Of a stretch of 15,651 nucleotides of DNA, positions 13,112-15,651 are shown piece by piece; the first letter of the stretch is position 1; each line of letters opens with the position of its first letter. Source of the stretch: Fen-999 sp964469455. Its GTDB lineage: Bacteria > Pseudomonadota > Gammaproteobacteria > Burkholderiales > Rhodocyclaceae. The notes beneath the pieces were generated by a model that was not told the origin of the DNA, searched no databases, and saw nothing but the letters and a program-made list of their open reading frames with translations. The DNA lies in the NCBI GenBank assembly GCA_964469455.1, contig CAYXZX010000056.1:1-15651 (forward strand), read 5' to 3'. The position numbers and the translations under genes are program-made.

Positions 13112-15205
13112 GTGGCCCGCAAGACTCCCATCGAGCGCTATCGAAACATCGGCATCTCGGCGCATATTGACGCCGGCAAGACGACGACAACCGAGCGCAT
13201 CCTGTTCTACACCGGCGTTAACCACAAGATCGGCGAAGTACATGACGGCGCCGCGACCATGGATTGGATGGAGCAGGAGCAAGAGCGCGGCATCACGATC
13301 ACTTCGGCTGCGACAACATGTTTTTGGAAGGGCATGGCGATGAACTTCCCGGAACACAGGGTCAATATCATCGATACCCCGGGCCACGTGGACTTTACTA
13401 TCGAGGTGGAGCGTTCGATGCGTGTCCTCGATGGTGCCTGCATGGTTTATTGCGCGGTAGGTGGCGTTCAGCCCCAATCCGAGACGGTTTGGCGTCAAGC
13501 GAATAAGTATGGTGTGCCGCGCTTAGCCTTCGTCAACAAGATGGATCGTACTGGCGCCAACTTCTTCCGCGTTCACGACCAGATGCGCGAGCGCCTGAAG
13601 GCCAATCCGATTCCGGTCCAGATTCCCATCGGCGCCGAGGAGAACTTCAAGGGCGTTGTTGATCTGGTAAAGATGAAGGCTATTCTCTGGGACGAGGAGA
13701 GTCAGGGGACCAAATTCGAATATACGGACATTCCTGGCGAGTTGGCAACCATTGCCAAGGAGTGGCGCGAGAAGATGCTTGAGGCTGCTGCCGAGGCATC
13801 CGAAGAGTTGATGAACAAGTATCTCGATGAGGGTGATCTCTCCGAGGACGAAATCAAGAAGGCGTTACGCCAGCGCACCATTGCCAGCGAGATCGTCCCC
13901 ATGCTCTGCGGTTCTGCGTTCAAAAACAAAGGAGTGCAGGCCATGCTCGATGCTGTCATCGAATTGATGCCATCGCCTATCGATATTCCTCCGGTCAGGG
14001 GTGAACTTGAGAACGGCAGCGAGGGCGAACGGAAGGCATCGGATACAGAGCCTTTTGCCAGCTTGGCTTTCAAGATCATGACCGATCCGTATGTCGGCCA
14101 GTTGACGTTCTTTCGCGTCTATTCGGGCGTCATGAAGTCGGGTGACACTATCTATAACCCGGTCAAGCAACGCAAGGAGCGCATCGGCCGGATTCTGCAA
14201 ATGCATGCCAATCAACGCGAGGAAATCAAGGAGGTCTATGCGGGGGATATCGCAGCCGCAGTCGGCCTCAAGGAAGCCATTACCGGGGATACGCTGTCGG
14301 CGGTCGACAGGCCGATTATTCTCGAACGCATGGAATTCCCGGAACCGGTGATCCACGTTGCGGTCGAGCCCAAGACCAAGAGTGACCAGGAAAAGATGGG
14401 CTTGGCGCTCGGTCGCTTGGCCCAGGAAGACCCTTCCTTCCGGGTTCGCACCGATGAAGAATCTGGCCAGACGATCATTTCAGGGATGGGCGAACTGCAT
14501 CTGGAGATCATCGTTGATCGCATGCGCCGTGAATTCGGTGTCGAGGCAAACGTTGGCGCCCCGCAGGTTGCTTATCGCGAAACCATTCGCAAGTCGGCCG
14601 AGCAGGAAGGCAAGTTCGTCAAGCAATCGGGCGGTCGTGGTCAGTACGGTCACGTTTGGATTAAGCTGGAGCCGAACGAGACAGGCAAGGGCTACGAGTT
14701 CATCGATGCCATCAAAGGTGGTACGGTTCCGCGCGAGTACATTCCTGCGGTTAACAAAGGTATCGAAGACACCTTGCCGAATGGCGTGTTGGCTGGGTTC
14801 CCGGTGGTTGATGTCAAGGTTACGCTGTTCGACGGTTCTTATCACGAAGTCGATTCGAACGAAAATGCCTTCAAGATGGCCGGTTCGATGGCATTCAAGG
14901 ATGCGATGCGTAAGTCGAGTCCGGTTCTGCTCGAGCCAATGATGGCGGTTGAGGTTGAAACGCCAGAAGATTTTATGGGCAACGTCATGGGTGACCTCTC
15001 GGGGCGCCGCGGGATGGTTCAGGGCATGGACGATCTGCCTGGTAATATCAAGGTCATCAAGGCAGAAGTTCCTCTAGCCGAGATGTTTGGCTATTCGACA
15101 CAACTGAGATCTCTGACCCAAGGGCGTGCAACCTACTCGATGGAGTTTAAACACTATTCCGAGGCGCCGAAGAACGTGGCTGAGGCGATTATCAACAAGA
15201 AGTAA
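13112..15205 (+). CDS. fusA: Elongation factor G
   Basis: EF-G (697 aa) is the GTPase that drives tRNA-mRNA translocation on the ribosome and, with RRF, ribosome recycling. The G domain has the P-loop AHIDAGKT at residues 17-24, switch I with RGITITSA, DTPGH at 88-92 and NKMD at 142-145. Domains II to V follow at normal length and end with RATYSMEFKHYSEAPKNVAE. The start is GTG at 13112, with AAGGCAGG at 13096-13103 and an 8-nt spacer; it gives the standard N-terminus ARKTPIERYRNIGI. It follows rpsG by 107 nt containing two hairpins and precedes tuf by 25 nt, the classic str order. It is the canonical FusA form. Confidence 0.98.
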   Translation: MARKTPIERYRNIGISAHIDAGKTTTTERILFYTGVNHKIGEVHDGAATMDWMEQEQERGITITSAATTCFWKGMAMNFPEHRVNIIDTPGHVDFTIEVERSMRVLDGACMVYCAVGGVQPQSETVWRQANKYGVPRLAFVNKMDRTGANFFRVHDQMRERLKANPIPVQIPIGAEENFKGVVDLVKMKAILWDEESQGTKFEYTDIPGELATIAKEWREKMLEAAAEASEELMNKYLDEGDLSEDEIKKALRQRTIASEIVPMLCGSAFKNKGVQAMLDAVIELMPSPIDIPPVRGELENGSEGERKASDTEPFASLAFKIMTDPYVGQLTFFRVYSGVMKSGDTIYNPVKQRKERIGRILQMHANQREEIKEVYAGDIAAAVGLKEAITGDTLSAVDRPIILERMEFPEPVIHVAVEPKTKSDQEKMGLALGRLAQEDPSFRVRTDEESGQTIISGMGELHLEIIVDRMRREFGVEANVGAPQVAYRETIRKSAEQEGKFVKQSGGRGQYGHVWIKLEPNETGKGYEFIDAIKGGTVPREYIPAVNKGIEDTLPNGVLAGFPVVDVKVTLFDGSYHEVDSNENAFKMAGSMAFKDAMRKSSPVLLEPMMAVEVETPEDFMGNVMGDLSGRRGMVQGMDDLPGNIKVIKAEVPLAEMFGYSTQLRSLTQGRATYSMEFKHYSEAPKNVAEAIINKK

Positions 15206-15230
15206 CATTGTTCTTTAAAGGAAGCGAATC

Positions 15231-15651
15231 ATGGCAAAAGGCAAGTTTGAGCGTACGAAGCCGCATGTGAATGTGGGGACGATTGGTCACGTGGATCATG
15301 GCAAGACGACGTTGACTGCGGCGATCACGACGGTGTTGTCGTCGAAGTTTGGCGGCGAAGCCAAGGCATATGACCAGATTGACGCGGCGCCGGAAGAGAA
15401 GGCGCGGGGTATCACCATCAACACGGCGCACGTGGAGTACGAGACTGCCAGCCGTCACTACGCCCACGTTGACTGCCCGGGCCACGCTGACTACGTCAAG
15501 AACATGATTACCGGTGCTGCCCAGATGGACGGTGCCATTCTCGTCGTTTCGGCCGCTGACGGCCCCATGCCGCAGACACGCGAGCACATCCTGCTGGCCC
15601 GTCAGGTTGGCGTGCCCTACATCATCGTCTTCATGAACAAGTGCGACATGG
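15231..15651 (+). CDS. tuf: Elongation factor Tu, N-terminal 140 codons (partial)
   Basis: This is the start of the str-operon EF-Tu gene, cut by the window edge after codon 140. EF-Tu-GTP delivers aminoacyl-tRNA to the A site. The G domain motifs are GHVDHGKT (residues 19-26), RGITINTAHVEY in switch I, DCPGH (81-85) and NKCD (136-139). AAAGGA at 15217-15222 lies 8 nt before the ATG. Codon use changes within the fragment: the first 68 or so codons use GTG for every Val and ACG for six of seven Thr, while later codons favour GTC/GTT and ACC. A second copy ends at position 55, so gene conversion between copies is possible. Confidence 0.97.
   Translation, partial: MAKGKFERTKPHVNVGTIGHVDHGKTTLTAAITTVLSSKFGGEAKAYDQIDAAPEEKARGITINTAHVEYETASRHYAHVDCPGHADYVKNMITGAAQMDGAILVVSAADGPMPQTREHILLARQVGVPYIIVFMNKCDM

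Overview
The window is a core chromosomal translation and transcription cluster, with every gene on the + strand: end of tuf, tRNA-Trp, secE, nusG, rplK, rplA, rplJ, rplL, rpoB, rpoC, rpsL, rpsG, fusA, start of a second tuf. The tuf/tRNA-Trp/secE junction, rpoBC running directly into a str operon (rpsL-rpsG-fusA-tuf), RpoB of 1367 aa, RpoC of 1399 aa and the high GC content all point to a betaproteobacterium. Something near the Rhodocyclales (Azoarcus/Thauera/Accumulibacter-like) is a reasonable guess, but the order is inferred, not proven.

Layout. Positions 1-55 are the last codons of one EF-Tu gene, followed by a GU-containing terminator-like hairpin. tRNA-Trp(CCA) is at 120-195. secE and nusG (221-1106) lie 4 nt apart. 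rplK-rplA (1198-2338) follow a 91-nt leader with candidate L1-responsive hairpins. rplJ-rplL (2560-3518) follow a 221-nt leader that carries the L10-leader kink-turn signature. An 11-bp hairpin plus T-run separates rplL from rpoB. rpoB and rpoC fill 3673-12002. rpsL, rpsG and fusA follow, and a second tuf opens at 15231 and runs off the right edge.

The genes work together. SecE is part of the protein-export channel. NusG, RpoB and RpoC are the elongation machinery. L11, L1, L10 and L7/L12 form the mobile stalks of the 50S subunit on which the factors encoded at the right end (EF-G, EF-Tu) act, and S12 and S7 belong to the 30S decoding and exit regions. Expression is probably balanced by ribosomal-protein autoregulation at the mRNA leaders and by partial termination before rpoB.

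No gap exceeds 221 nt and there is no sign of mobile elements, CRISPR or foreign genes. I do not see an undescribed system here. The points worth a second look are RNA structures and small repeats in the intergenic spacers, plus a codon-usage break in the second tuf.
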